49,818 bases of DNA from Pseudomonas sp. BN417 (lineage in GTDB: Bacteria; Pseudomonadota; Gammaproteobacteria; Pseudomonadales; Pseudomonadaceae): the NCBI RefSeq assembly GCF_029871205.1, contig NZ_SSOJ01000085.1, forward strand, positions 1-49,818, written 5' to 3'. A program made the position numbers and the translations under genes. A model generated the notes under the pieces. It saw nothing but the letters and a program-made list of their open reading frames with translations. It was not told the origin of the DNA and searched no databases. This document shows positions 31,520 through 39,460 of this stretch, one piece after another. Position 1 is the stretch's first letter. Each line of letters starts with the position of its first letter.

Positions 31520-31939
31520 ATGCTGGAAAAAAACTTGCTTCATGTTGCACATATCCCCGTTCGCTGGGGCGACATGGACAGTTATGGCCACGTCAACAAC
31601 ACCCTCTACATCCAGTACCTGGAAGAAGCCCGGGTGGCCTGGTTCGAGCGTCTCGGCATCGACATGAACAACGTGCCCCGGGGCCCGGTGGTGCTGCAGA
31701 CCCTGCATACCTACCTCAAGCCCGTGGTACATCCGGCCACCGTGGTCATCGAGTTGTACGCCGGCCCGGTGGGCAACAGCAGCTTGGTGCTGGAACACCG
31801 CCTGAGCACCCTGGAAGACCCGGAAACGCTCTACGGCGAAGGCCATTGCAAGCTGGTCTGGATCGATCACGATACCGACAGGTCGGTGCCGGTACCCGAC
31901 GACCTGCGCCGGGCCCTGGGGGCCGTCAAGCATTCGTAA
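31520..31939 (+). CDS. acyl-CoA thioesterase, YbgC/4HBT hot-dog family
   Basis: A 139-residue single hot-dog thioesterase. The active-site Asp is in RWGDMDSYGHVNNTLYIQYLEEAR, the 4HBT signature (about 15-38), followed by a long beta-sheet. Members act on short- or long-chain acyl-CoA or acyl-ACP; YbgC itself sits with tol-pal, which is not here. The start at 31520 is the only one that gives the usual length. Confidence 0.88.
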   Translation: MLEKNLLHVAHIPVRWGDMDSYGHVNNTLYIQYLEEARVAWFERLGIDMNNVPRGPVVLQTLHTYLKPVVHPATVVIELYAGPVGNSSLVLEHRLSTLEDPETLYGEGHCKLVWIDHDTDRSVPVPDDLRRALGAVKHS

Positions 31940-31994
31940 CCCCGTTGTCATCCAGGGCGGTTAGCCTGCGCCAGACCCCGTCAGGACGACGCAG

Positions 31995-32735
31995 ATGCCC
32001 CAGAGCCAACCGCCCGCCTTCACCGCCATCCTCTTCGGCCTTTCCGGCTGCCTGGTGGACTTCGGTTCCCGTACCCTGCCCCTGGCGCTGACCCGTCTGC
32101 TGCCGGATTGCCCGGTAGAGCGCCTCGCCAAATCCGCCGGCCTTGAGCCACTGGCCGCCCTCGACCACGCCTTGGGCGCCTCCGCCAGCGAAGCGCAACT
32201 GCAGGCCTTCCAGCAGCAGTTGCTCGACGCCGCGAGCGAGCATGCGGAAGTTGTGACCGACCTCGATACGCTGGCCAGCCTGGTAGACGGCAGCAAGGTG
32301 CCCTGCGCCTGGCTCGACGACTTGCCGGCCCCCGCCAGTTGGCGCCTGGCCGCGCCCCTGCCCGCCTGGCTGCGCCCCAGCGAACTCAATGGCGCCCGCC
32401 CCTGGCCCGCGCCGGACAGCTGCTGGCAGGCCCTGGCCGGGCTGGGTGTATCGCACCTGGAAGGCTGCGTGCTGGTCAGTGCCAATCCGCGTCTTTTGCA
32501 GGCCGGTCTGAATGCCGGGCTCTGGACCATAGGCCTGGCCGCCAGCGGCCCGCTGTGCGGCCTCGCACCCGCCGACTGGAAAGCCCTGGACAGCGCCGAA
32601 CGCGACCGCCTGCGCGCCACCGCGACACTGGAGCTCTACCGCCTCGGCGCGCACTCGGTGATCGACCACCTGGGCGAACTGGGCCCCTGCCTGGCCGATC
32701 TGGCGTCGCGCCGGGAGAAGGGCGAGAAGCCCTGA
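31995..32735 (+). CDS. HAD-superfamily, phosphonatase-like protein missing the nucleophile
   Basis: A 246-residue protein resembling phosphonoacetaldehyde hydrolase (PhnX) at its N-terminus. PhnX has ILDWAGTxVDFGS, where the first Asp is the nucleophile; here the matching stretch is LFGLSGCLVDFGS, so the nucleophile is Gly15 while VDFGS is kept. The later region (EGCVLVSANPRLLQAGLNAGLWTIGL) corresponds to HAD motif II/III surroundings but without the metal-binding Asp pair. It is therefore likely a non-catalytic relative. It follows the thioesterase gene by 55 bp. Whether it binds a phosphonate or has a structural role is not known. Confidence 0.72.
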   Translation: MPQSQPPAFTAILFGLSGCLVDFGSRTLPLALTRLLPDCPVERLAKSAGLEPLAALDHALGASASEAQLQAFQQQLLDAASEHAEVVTDLDTLASLVDGSKVPCAWLDDLPAPASWRLAAPLPAWLRPSELNGARPWPAPDSCWQALAGLGVSHLEGCVLVSANPRLLQAGLNAGLWTIGLAASGPLCGLAPADWKALDSAERDRLRATATLELYRLGAHSVIDHLGELGPCLADLASRREKGEKP

Positions 32736-32758
32736 CGCGAGGCTGTTTTGTTACAGCC

Positions 32759-32772
32759 TTGATCCTGATCAG
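32759..32772 (+). promoter_or_regulatory. Anr/Fnr-type box upstream of the DUF4404 gene
   Basis: TTGAT-CCTG-ATCAG matches TTGAT-N4-ATCAA at nine of ten positions. A candidate -10, TAATCT (32794-32799), would start transcription near 32806, placing the box centre at about -41, the class II position. The start codon follows at 32870. Confidence 0.6.
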
Positions 32773-32869
32773 GCAGGCCCGGGCAGCCTGGATTAATCTC
32801 TAAGGCATGAGGGACCTTTGCCCCGGCGGCAGGGGTCCACTCCTGAGTCATTCGCAACGGGAGAAAGTC

Positions 32870-33133
32870 ATGCCTGAACGCCTGCAGCAGCAACTGCAAC
32901 AACTGCGCGACCAGCTGGCCCAGGAGCCGCCGCTGGATGCGGAGGAGCGCGCATCGCTGATCGAGTTGATGCAGGAAATCGAACTGCGCCTGGCCCAGGA
33001 CGCCGCCAGCGCACCGGACGCGACCCTGGTGGACGGCGTCAACCTGGCCGTGGAACGATTCGAGACCCGCCACCCCACCCTCGCCGGCACCCTACGCAAC
33101 ATCATGCAGAGCCTGGCGAACATGGGCATCTAG
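32870..33133 (+). CDS. DUF4404 family small protein
   Basis: An 87-residue soluble, mostly helical protein beginning PERLQQQLQQLRDQL and ending in TLAGTLRNIMQSLANMGI, which fits DUF4404 as I know it from Pseudomonas and relatives. No function is known for the family. GGGAGA lies 6 nt before the ATG at 32870. It has its own leader of about 65 nt, a promoter with an Anr-like box at -41, and its own terminator, so it seems a free-standing, oxygen-regulated gene. Confidence 0.8.
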   Translation: MPERLQQQLQQLRDQLAQEPPLDAEERASLIELMQEIELRLAQDAASAPDATLVDGVNLAVERFETRHPTLAGTLRNIMQSLANMGI

Positions 33134-33148
33134 CCCACGAAAAGCAAA

Positions 33149-33171
33149 AACCCCGACTTCGAGTCGGGGTT
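33149..33171 (+). terminator. intrinsic terminator of the DUF4404 gene
   Basis: AACCCCGACT and AGTCGGGGTT pair around a 3-nt loop, 15 bp after the stop codon. A tract of five A precedes the stem, so it may also act for the convergent queF transcript. Confidence 0.75.
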
Positions 33172-33218
33172 CTCGTCATTCAGCCGGCCTGGGCTCCGGG
33201 CCCTGAAACGCCCTTGCC

Positions 33219-34049
33219 CTACTGCCGCACCAGCCGGCGATTGTCCACCTGGCGTTCATGGGTACTGCGATAGGGGTTGATATCCAGGCCGCCGCGGCGA
33301 ACGTAACGGGCATAGACAGTCAGCTGCTCGGGCTGCAACAGGCGCTTGAGGTCGAGGAAGATACGTTCCACGCACTGTTCATGGAAATCGGCATGCTGGC
33401 GGAAACTCACCAGGTAGGCCAGGAAGCTGGCGTGATCCAGCTTCGCCCCACGGTATTCCACGACCACGGTGCCCCAGTCCGGCTGGCCGGTGACCGGGCA
33501 GTTGGACTTCAGCAGATGGCTGTGCAGCGCCTCCGCCACCTGCTGGCCGGCGTCCGCGCGCAGCAGTTCGGGCTGCGGATGCTCGTAGTTGTCGATGCGC
33601 ACATCCAGCTCGTCGATGCACTGGCCCGGCAGTCTGGCCACGCCCTCGGCCTCCACCTCCGCCAGGCTGCGCACCCGCACCTTCACCGGAGCACCCGCCG
33701 CAGCGCTCAGGTCCCGTTCCAGCACCTGTTCGAGCTCCCGGGCGCTGGCATAGACGGACTGGTTCAGCGAGTTCAGGTACAGCTTGAAGGACTTGGATTC
33801 GATGATGTTCGGCGAATCGGCTGGAATGGCGAACTCGCCGATGGCCACCACCGGTTTGCCGGACGGCGTCAGCCAGGACAGCTCGTAGCAATTCCAGTAG
33901 TCCACGCCGCGGTACGGCAGGGTCGCAGCGGTCAGTCCCAGCTCGTTCCACTTGGTCACGCGGGAAATCGGGAAGAGCAGCTCCGGATTGTAGGTGCTGA
34001 CGTACTCGCTGGATTTGCCCAGCGGCGAATGTTCGGCGGGATGATGCAT
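33219..34049 (-). CDS. queF: NADPH-dependent 7-cyano-7-deazaguanine reductase QueF
   Basis: A 276-residue bimodular QueF of the E. coli type, catalysing reduction of preQ0 to preQ1 in queuosine synthesis. The QueF motif [11 protein letters not shown] (about 84-94) supplies NADPH and substrate contacts, and the catalytic Cys is in [15 protein letters not shown], followed by the Asp of the second half. AGGT precedes the ATG. queD, another gene of the pathway, is 15 kb away in this window, so the pathway genes are scattered. No preQ1 riboswitch is evident upstream. Confidence 0.95.
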   Translation of the reverse strand: MHHPAEHSPLGKSSEYVSTYNPELLFPISRVTKWNELGLTAATLPYRGVDYWNCYELSWLTPSGKPVVAIGEFAIPADSPNIIESKSFKLYLNSLNQSVYASARELEQVLERDLSAAAGAPVKVRVRSLAEVEAEGVARLPGQCIDELDVRIDNYEHPQPELLRADAGQQVAEALHSHLLKSNCPVTGQPDWGTVVVEYRGAKLDHASFLAYLVSFRQHADFHEQCVERIFLDLKRLLQPEQLTVYARYVRRGGLDINPYRSTHERQVDNRRLVRQ

Positions 34050-34135
34050 GGCGCGGACCTGAGAATGCGAAAACCGGGCAATTGTATACAGCCGCGCCGC
34101 CGCTGGAAAATCCGCGGCACCAACGGCGCTGCCGC

Positions 34136-34151
34136 ATTACAACTTTGTCAG
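34136..34151. promoter_or_regulatory. CopR-type operator upstream of copR
   Basis: ATTAC-N5-TGTCAG is the exact reverse complement of CTGACA-N5-GTAAT, the motif recalled for P. aeruginosa CopR targets. A candidate -10 TATAAA lies at 34179-34184, giving a start near 34190 and placing the box around -47, suitable for activation. It supports copper-responsive autoregulation. Confidence 0.65.
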
Positions 34152-34205
34152 CTTTCCCTGTCCGGCCAGCCGGCACGGTATAAAGCAGCAGCCGAAGCGA
34201 TGAGC

Positions 34206-34239
34206 CCAGCATGAAACTACTGCCAGCATGAAACTACTG
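34206..34239 (+). repeat. perfect 17-bp tandem duplication spanning the copR start codon
   Basis: CCAGCATGAAACTACTG occurs twice in direct succession (34206-34222 and 34223-34239). Because 17 is not a multiple of three, the upstream ATG (34211) is in another frame and opens a six-codon ORF, MKLLPA, whose TGA (34229-34231) overlaps the true ATG of copR at 34228. Confidence 0.9.
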
Positions 34240-34908
34240 ATAGTCGAAGACGAACCCAAGACTGGCCAGTACCTGCGCCAGGGCATGGCCGAGGCCGGCC
34301 TTGCCGCGGATCTCGCCACCGATGGCCTGGAAGGTCGCGCACTGGCCCTTTCCGGCGAGTACGACCTGATCATCCTCGATGTGATGCTCCCCGGTCTCGA
34401 CGGCTGGCAGGTGCTGCGCAGCCTGCGCGAGGCCGGCGTGCAGGTCCCGGTGCTGTTCCTCACCGCGCGGGACGCCGTGGAAGAGCGCGTCCACGGCCTG
34501 GAACTGGGCGCCGATGACTACCTGATCAAGCCCTTCGCCTTCGCCGAGCTCCTCGCCCGCGTTCGCACCCTGCTGCGCCGCGGCGCCGCCAGCCCGCAGG
34601 AAACCAGCCTGGAGCTGGCCGACCTGCACCTGGACCTGCTGAGCCGGCGCGTGGAACGCGGCGGCCGGCGCATCGACCTCACCGCCAAGGAGTTCGCCCT
34701 GCTGGAATTCCTCCTGCGCCGCCAGGGCGAAGTGCTGCCCAAGGCGCTGATCGCTGCGGAAGTCTGGGACATGCACTTCGACAGCGAAACCAACGTGATC
34801 GAAGTCGCCGTCCGCCGCCTGCGAGCCAAGCTGGACGACGACTTCCCCACCAAGCTGATCCATACCGTGCGCGGCCTGGGCTATGTGCTGGAGGCGCGCG
34901 AAGGCTGA
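34228..34908 (+). CDS. copR: copper-responsive response regulator CopR
   Basis: A 226-residue OmpR-family regulator. The receiver (about 1-118) has Glu7-Asp8, phosphorylated Asp51 in [10 protein letters not shown], Thr79 in FLTA and Lys101; the winged-helix output (about 125-222) has the [15 protein letters not shown] and [17 protein letters not shown] segments. It belongs to the CopR/CusR/CzcR heavy-metal group, and the operator at 34136-34151 favours copper. There is no ribosome site directly before its ATG; translation probably depends on the overlapping leader ORF MKLLPA. It overlaps copS as TGATG. No copper-efflux genes are adjacent. Confidence 0.92.
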   Translation: MKLLIVEDEPKTGQYLRQGMAEAGLAADLATDGLEGRALALSGEYDLIILDVMLPGLDGWQVLRSLREAGVQVPVLFLTARDAVEERVHGLELGADDYLIKPFAFAELLARVRTLLRRGAASPQETSLELADLHLDLLSRRVERGGRRIDLTAKEFALLEFLLRRQGEVLPKALIAAEVWDMHFDSETNVIEVAVRRLRAKLDDDFPTKLIHTVRGLGYVLEAREG

Positions 34909-36257
34909 TGCGCGGACTCTCCCTGACTGCCCGTCTCGGCCTGCTGTTCGCCGCCTGCACGGCCGCCGTCTCTCTGACCGCCGGCGTGCTCTTCAGTCGC
35001 GCCAGCCAGGCCCACTTCGTCGAGCTCGACCAGCAACTGCTGGAAAGCCGGCTGGCAGCCTTCCGCGCGCTGGTGCGCGATGCGGACAGCCCCGCCAGCC
35101 TGGCGCCGCGCCTGGAAGCCTTGCAGGCCGAACTGCGCCTGCACCCTGACCTCGCCCTGCGCCTGGAGGGCAGCGAAGGCCAGTACTGGTTCACCAGCGC
35201 CAAAGGACTCCGCGCCCCGGGGCGCGACGGCCTGCACGAATGGCAGCAGGACGGCACCGACTACCGGACCTATGGCGCACCGCTGCGGCCGGAAGACCCG
35301 GCCTCGCCACGCATCACCCTGGCGCTGGACATCACCCACCACCAGCACTTCCTCGAGCGCATGCAGCGGCTGATCTGGCTCACCGTGGGGCTTTCGGCCC
35401 TGGCCACCGCCCTGCTCGGCGCCTGGGCCGCGCGCAGCGGCTTGCGGCCCCTGCACCGCATGGCCGAAGTCGCTGCCGGCGTTTCCGCCAGCTCCCTCAC
35501 CACCCGCCTGGCGGACGACCAGGTGCCCCAGGAACTGGTGGAACTCGTGCGCGCCTTCAATGCCATGCTGGCGCGGCTCGACGACGCCTTCCAGCGGCTT
35601 TCGGCCTTCTCCGCCGACATCGCCCATGAACTGCGCACACCGCTGTCCAACCTGCTGACCCAGACCCAGGTGATCCTCAGCCAGGAGCGCGCGATCGACG
35701 ATTACCGCGAGGCCCTGCATTCCAACCTGGAAGAACTCCAGCGCCTGGCGCAGATGGTCGGCGACATGCTGTTCCTGGCCAAGGCCGAGCACGGCCTGCT
35801 GGCCACCCGCCGCGAACCCCTGGATCTCGCCAGCGAGCTGGATGCCCTGCTGGAGTACTTCAGCCCCCTGGCCGAGGACCGGCAGGTGGCCATGAGCCGC
35901 AGTGGCGAGGCGCGCTTCGCCGCCGACCGCGGCATGTTGCGTCGCGCCCTTTCCAACCTGCTGGACAACGCCCTGCGCTTCACCCCGGAGGGCGGCCGCA
36001 TCGAGCTGAGCCTGGCCAGCGATGCCCGCGGCCTGCGCCTGGTCGTCGCCAACAGCGGTGCGGAGATTCCCGCCGAACTGCTGCCCCGGTTGTTCGACCG
36101 CTTCTTCCGCGCCGACCCGGCCCGCCGCGAGGGCCGCGAGCATGCCGGCCTGGGCCTGGCCATCACGCGTTCCATCGTCCGCGCGCACGGCGGCGACATC
36201 CGCTGCGAGTCCGCCAATGGCTGGACTCGCTTCATCCTCGACTTTCCCGCCCCCTGA
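34908..36257 (+). CDS. copS: copper sensor histidine kinase CopS
   Basis: A 449-residue heavy-metal sensor kinase. Membrane segments at about 9-30 and 154-175 enclose a periplasmic domain of about 120 residues; the sequence near its end, DITHHQHF, is rich in His and may take part in metal sensing. HAMP (about 177-230), then His240 in FSADIAHELRTPLSNL and the ATPase part with N-box LLDNALRF and G-boxes HAGLGLAI. Its start overlaps the copR stop by one base. It should control copR phosphorylation in response to periplasmic Cu+. Confidence 0.92.
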   Translation: MRGLSLTARLGLLFAACTAAVSLTAGVLFSRASQAHFVELDQQLLESRLAAFRALVRDADSPASLAPRLEALQAELRLHPDLALRLEGSEGQYWFTSAKGLRAPGRDGLHEWQQDGTDYRTYGAPLRPEDPASPRITLALDITHHQHFLERMQRLIWLTVGLSALATALLGAWAARSGLRPLHRMAEVAAGVSASSLTTRLADDQVPQELVELVRAFNAMLARLDDAFQRLSAFSADIAHELRTPLSNLLTQTQVILSQERAIDDYREALHSNLEELQRLAQMVGDMLFLAKAEHGLLATRREPLDLASELDALLEYFSPLAEDRQVAMSRSGEARFAADRGMLRRALSNLLDNALRFTPEGGRIELSLASDARGLRLVVANSGAEIPAELLPRLFDRFFRADPARREGREHAGLGLAITRSIVRAHGGDIRCESANGWTRFILDFPAP

Positions 36258-36264
36258 AACGCGA

Positions 36265-36288
36265 AAGGCGCGCCATTGGGCGCGCCTT
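36265..36288. terminator. hairpin between copS and uppP
   Basis: AAGGCGCGCC (36265-36274) and GGCGCGCCTT (36279-36288) pair around a 4-nt loop between the convergent stops of copS and uppP. The downstream T-tract is short, so it is a moderate terminator for either strand. Confidence 0.65.
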
Positions 36289-36305
36289 CTCGGCAAACGG
36301 CTGGA

Positions 36306-37136
36306 TCAGCCCTGGGCGGTGGACCAGTCGATCATGCCGAACTGCCAGGTCGCCAAGATCAGCAGGCCGAAACCGATGCGATACCAGGCGAAGGCCGCAT
36401 AGCTATGGCTGCCGATGAACTTCAGCAGGCTGCGCACGGCGATCATCGCGAAGATGAACGACACCACGAAGCCCATGGCGAACACCGGCAGGTCGCCGGG
36501 CTGGAACAGGTCGCGGTACTTGTAACCCGAGTAGACCGCCGCGCCGACCATGGTGGGCATGGCGAGGAAGAAGGAGAACTCGGTGGCCGCCTTGCGCGAC
36601 AAGCCGAACAACAGACCGCCGATGATGGTAGCGCCGGAGCGCGAGGTGCCCGGCACCAGTGCCAGGCACTGGGCGCAGCCGACCTTGAGGGCATGCTTCC
36701 AAGTCATTTCGTCGACGCTTTCGGCCTGGATCTTGTGTTGGCGCTGTTCGGCCCAGAGCATGACCACGCCGCCCACCACCAGGGCACTGGCCACCGTGAT
36801 GGGATTGAACAGATAGTGGTGGATCAGGTCGGCGAAGGCCACACCCAGGATCACCGCCGGGAAGAACGCCACCAGGAGGTTGACCGTAAAGCGCTGGGCG
36901 CTGCGCTGGGTGGGCAGGCCGACCACGACGTCGAAGATCTTCCGCCGATACTCCCAGACCACGGCGAGGATGGCCGCCAGCTGGATGATGACGTTGAAAG
37001 CGATCGCTCGCTCCCCGGTAAATCCCAGCAGGTCCGCGACCACTATCTGGTGGCCGGTGCTGGAGATCGGCAGGAACTCCGTCAGGCCCTCGACAACCCC
37101 CAGAATGATGGCCTGCATGGCCGTCCACAAATCCAT
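36306..37136 (-). CDS. uppP: undecaprenyl-diphosphate phosphatase UppP (BacA)
   Basis: A 276-residue integral membrane enzyme that recycles the lipid carrier undecaprenyl phosphate for peptidoglycan and other envelope polymers; also linked to bacitracin resistance. The two catalytic motifs are [14 protein letters not shown] near the N-terminus and PGTSRSGAT in the middle. Seven to eight hydrophobic segments follow the BacA pattern. The ATG at 37136 has GGGGGA 8 nt upstream; the 80 extra codons in frame upstream have no coding character. It is divergent from the unknown gene at 37536. Confidence 0.95.
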   Translation of the reverse strand: MDLWTAMQAIILGVVEGLTEFLPISSTGHQIVVADLLGFTGERAIAFNVIIQLAAILAVVWEYRRKIFDVVVGLPTQRSAQRFTVNLLVAFFPAVILGVAFADLIHHYLFNPITVASALVVGGVVMLWAEQRQHKIQAESVDEMTWKHALKVGCAQCLALVPGTSRSGATIIGGLLFGLSRKAATEFSFFLAMPTMVGAAVYSGYKYRDLFQPGDLPVFAMGFVVSFIFAMIAVRSLLKFIGSHSYAAFAWYRIGFGLLILATWQFGMIDWSTAQG

Positions 37137-37535
37137 CGAAACTATCCCCCGAGACACGCCTGTCGTGCGGTCTTTGCATTCGAATGTGCAGGTAGCTGGC
37201 ACCGCAGGAGTGCCGAACGGCGTTGAGACCGGGGGCCAGCGAGCAGGTTCCGGGGTCGATTGAGCTTCAGCTTTGCCCCGGAGGGCCGAAATGCTAACAG
37301 AGAGCCGGCCGGAAAGCGCGGCCAAAGACTGCCTGCCGCTATCCGCCACCATCGCCAGGGCGGCTGCGACAATCACACGTTGTCACAGGCATCAGCCATA
37401 ATGTGACGCAGACTGCCGGACTGACCCACGACAGCGCCACAGCGGCCGAACGAAACTACAGCGCCAGCTGGCGCCTCGGCCAATTGGCAGAACAACTCAA
37501 CCGCCTGCTCGGGCAACTTCATGTATGGAACCAGC
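37137..37535. other. 399-bp divergent intergenic region, no gene seen
   Basis: The region between uppP and the unknown gene has no supported ORF. It should hold promoters for both. GTCAC (37382-37386) and GTGAC (37403-37407) form a spaced inverted repeat around a CATAAT-like -10 (37396-37401), the only notable motif. Confidence 0.4.
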
Positions 37536-38150
37536 ATGAACGATATGCAGCACCAGGAAGTCGACCTCAGCCAGCCACAGAACGTCGACCTGATCTGGGA
37601 TCTGCACAGCATCGCCCGGCGCGAACTGGCCGAGCGCTTCATCCGGCTGTTCGAGAACCGGCTGTGCGTCTACTCCGAATCGGTGCGCCAGCTGTACACC
37701 AACTACAGCGTGCATTTTCCCAACGACCTCGGCCGCAAGATGGTGGTCCTGCCCGCGCCCTATGCGTTCCACGACACCCTTCACGGCATCGACCCCAGCG
37801 CCGTCCGCCGCACCGGCCTGTGCGTGCTTCCCGGCGCCGTGCTGGGCAAGCCCGGCCTGCTGATGAGCACCCAGGTCCGCGAAGGCGGGCCTGCGCCCAG
37901 GACCATGGCGTTCAAGCCGGCCCTGGCGCAGATCATCAGCAACCAGAAGAAGATCGGCGACGTCTTCCTGCCGATCCTGATGAAGGGCGACCTGCGCGAG
38001 TTCGGCCAGCAACTGCCCTATATCCATCTGCACCGCCTGCAGGTGCACAAGCTCACCCGGCTCTCCGCCTTCGAGCGCAGCGATATCCAGCAGGCCATCA
38101 TCCGCAAGCTGCTGATGCTCTATCGCGAAGCTGACAATCTGGCCTGCTGA
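37536..38150 (+). CDS. conserved-looking protein of unknown function
   Basis: A 204-residue soluble protein, no signal peptide or membrane segment. It begins with an acidic-polar segment and holds IWDLHSIARRELAERFIRLFENRL, a helical stretch, then VYSESVRQLYTNYSVHFPND and KIGDVFLPILMKGDLREF. I do not recognise a family. ATG at 37536 has GGAA 5 nt upstream; an in-frame ATG at 37521 has a poorer site. Another frame gives a longer ORF (37403-38134) of arginine/proline-rich low-complexity sequence typical of a shadow. It lies between uppP and pnuC, the same order as I recall in P. aeruginosa, which suggests a conserved gene. Confidence 0.72.
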   Translation: MNDMQHQEVDLSQPQNVDLIWDLHSIARRELAERFIRLFENRLCVYSESVRQLYTNYSVHFPNDLGRKMVVLPAPYAFHDTLHGIDPSAVRRTGLCVLPGAVLGKPGLLMSTQVREGGPAPRTMAFKPALAQIISNQKKIGDVFLPILMKGDLREFGQQLPYIHLHRLQVHKLTRLSAFERSDIQQAIIRKLLMLYREADNLAC

Positions 38151-38189
38151 GCGCGCAGCGACCCGCTCCCGGCCAGCGCCTCGAGCCGC

Positions 38190-38195
38190 TACAAT
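38190..38195 (+). promoter_or_regulatory. possible -10 for pnuC
   Basis: TACAAT lies 29 bp upstream of the GTG start of pnuC. No good -35 is present at 16-18 bp. Confidence 0.3.
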
Positions 38196-38224
38196 CGGCG
38201 GCTTTCCTCCGCGAGAACTACGCC

Positions 38225-38791
38225 GTGTCACCGCTTGAACTCATCGCCGCCACCCTCGGCGTGCTGGCCGTATGGCTCACCGTCAGGCAGAACCCCTGGT
38301 GCTGGCCGATCGGTCTGGTCATGGTGCTGATGTACAGCTGGATCTTCTTCGAGGTGAAGCTCTACTCGGACATGCTCCTGCAACTGGCCTACGCGGTGCT
38401 GCAGTTGTACGGCTGGTGGCAGTGGACACGCGGCGGCGAGCGTCACGACGGCCGCCAAGTGAGTCGCCTGGAATCGCAGAAAATGGGCCTGGGCCTGCTG
38501 GCCGGTGGTCTGGGCAGCCTGGCCCTGGGCTATGCCATGGCGACCTGGACCGACGCCGCGGCGCCCTGGTGGGATGCGGCGCTCACCGCCTTCAGCCTGG
38601 TTGCCCAGTGGTGGATGGCGCAGAAGCGCCTGGAATGCTGGCTGCTCTGGATCGCCGTGGACCTGCTGTTCGTGCTGCTGTTCCTCAGCAAGGGCCTGTA
38701 CCTGACGGCGGCGCTCTACGGACTCTTCACCCTGCTGGCGGTGCAGGGGTGGCGCGCCTGGCGGCGTGACCTGGCGCCGGCCACGGCATGA
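38225..38791 (+). CDS. pnuC: nicotinamide riboside transporter PnuC
   Basis: A 188-residue membrane protein of the PnuC/SWEET-like family with about six to seven hydrophobic segments. NPWCWPIGLV near the start, the LYGWWQWTRGG motif and the later CWLLWIAVDLLFVLLF are typical. It takes up nicotinamide riboside by facilitated diffusion, driven by phosphorylation inside the cell. Starts with GTG at 38225. The stop overlaps the kinase gene as ATGA, which pairs transport and trapping of the substrate. Confidence 0.92.
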   Translation: MSPLELIAATLGVLAVWLTVRQNPWCWPIGLVMVLMYSWIFFEVKLYSDMLLQLAYAVLQLYGWWQWTRGGERHDGRQVSRLESQKMGLGLLAGGLGSLALGYAMATWTDAAAPWWDAALTAFSLVAQWWMAQKRLECWLLWIAVDLLFVLLFLSKGLYLTAALYGLFTLLAVQGWRAWRRDLAPATA

Positions 38792-39309
38792 AAGTCCTGG
38801 TCCTGACCGGGCCGGAGTCCAGCGGCAAGAGCTGGCTGGCGGCCGAACTCCAGGCGGAATTCGGCGGATTGCTGGTGGGCGAATACGTTCGCCACTTCAT
38901 TGACCGCGAACAGCGGGACACCTGCTATGCCGACATTCCCGCCATCGCCCGTGGCCAGCTCGCCTGGGAAGACGACGCCCGCGCCAAGCGCCCTCACCTG
39001 CTGATCCTCGATACCCACCTGCTCAGCAACATGCTCTGGAGCCAGAAGCTGTTCGGCGCCTGCCCCGTCTGGCTGGAAGCCGAACTGCTGGCCCGGCGCT
39101 ACGACCTGCATCTGCTGCTGAGCCCGGAGCAGGTGGCCTGGGTAGACGATGGCCAGCGCTGCCAACCGGAGCTATCGGAACGGCGGGCCTTCTTCGAAGA
39201 TTGCCGCGCCTGGCTGGAAGGTACCGGCCAGGCCTATGAGTTGATCGAGGGGGATTGGGAAGCCCGGCGACGGTATGTCGTGAAACGGGTTGAATGCTGG
39301 CTGCGCTGA
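38788..39309 (+). CDS. NadR-like nicotinamide riboside kinase (AAA ATPase domain)
   Basis: A 173-residue P-loop kinase. The P-loop is GPESSGKS (8-15); EYVRHFID and ILDTHLLSN match the NadR C-terminal ribosylnicotinamide kinase domain. The adenylyltransferase and DNA-binding parts of full NadR are missing, so the enzyme should only phosphorylate nicotinamide riboside to NMN. It overlaps pnuC by four bases, so the two make a salvage unit for NAD. Confidence 0.87.
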   Translation: MKVLVLTGPESSGKSWLAAELQAEFGGLLVGEYVRHFIDREQRDTCYADIPAIARGQLAWEDDARAKRPHLLILDTHLLSNMLWSQKLFGACPVWLEAELLARRYDLHLLLSPEQVAWVDDGQRCQPELSERRAFFEDCRAWLEGTGQAYELIEGDWEARRRYVVKRVECWLR

Positions 39310-39329
39310 CCCGGGGCATCGGGACTCTT

Positions 39330-39384
39330 GTAGGAGCCAGCTTGCTGGCGAAGGGGCTCATTTCGCGAGCAAGCTCGCTCCTAC
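39330..39384. repeat. Pseudomonas REP palindrome
   Basis: GTAGGAGCCAGCTTGCTGGC (from 39330) faces a complementary arm ending GCTCGCTCCTAC at 39384, both with inner GCGAA/TTCGC. This is the classical Pseudomonas repeat with core GTAGGAGCGAGCTTGCTCGC. It sits between the convergent ends of the NadR-like kinase and the sensor kinase. Confidence 0.9.
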
Positions 39385-39460
39385 GGGGCTCCAGGCTCGT
39401 CGGTCGAAGCCTGGCAACAGCTAATGCAGACAGAGCCATTTCAATCGCGCGCGGATTTAC

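Noticed and set aside
34050-34135. preQ1 riboswitch before queF, and likewise before queD (48614-48730)
   Set aside because: No compact hairpin followed by an A-rich pseudoknot tail next to the ribosome site was found in either leader.
34881-36296. 471-codon open frame opposite copS
   Set aside because: It is antisense to a complete histidine kinase and has shadow-type composition.
37403-38134. 243-codon frame overlapping the unknown gene at 37536-38150
   Set aside because: It is rich in Arg and Pro with no hydrophobic core; the other frame has a normal protein and a better ribosome site.
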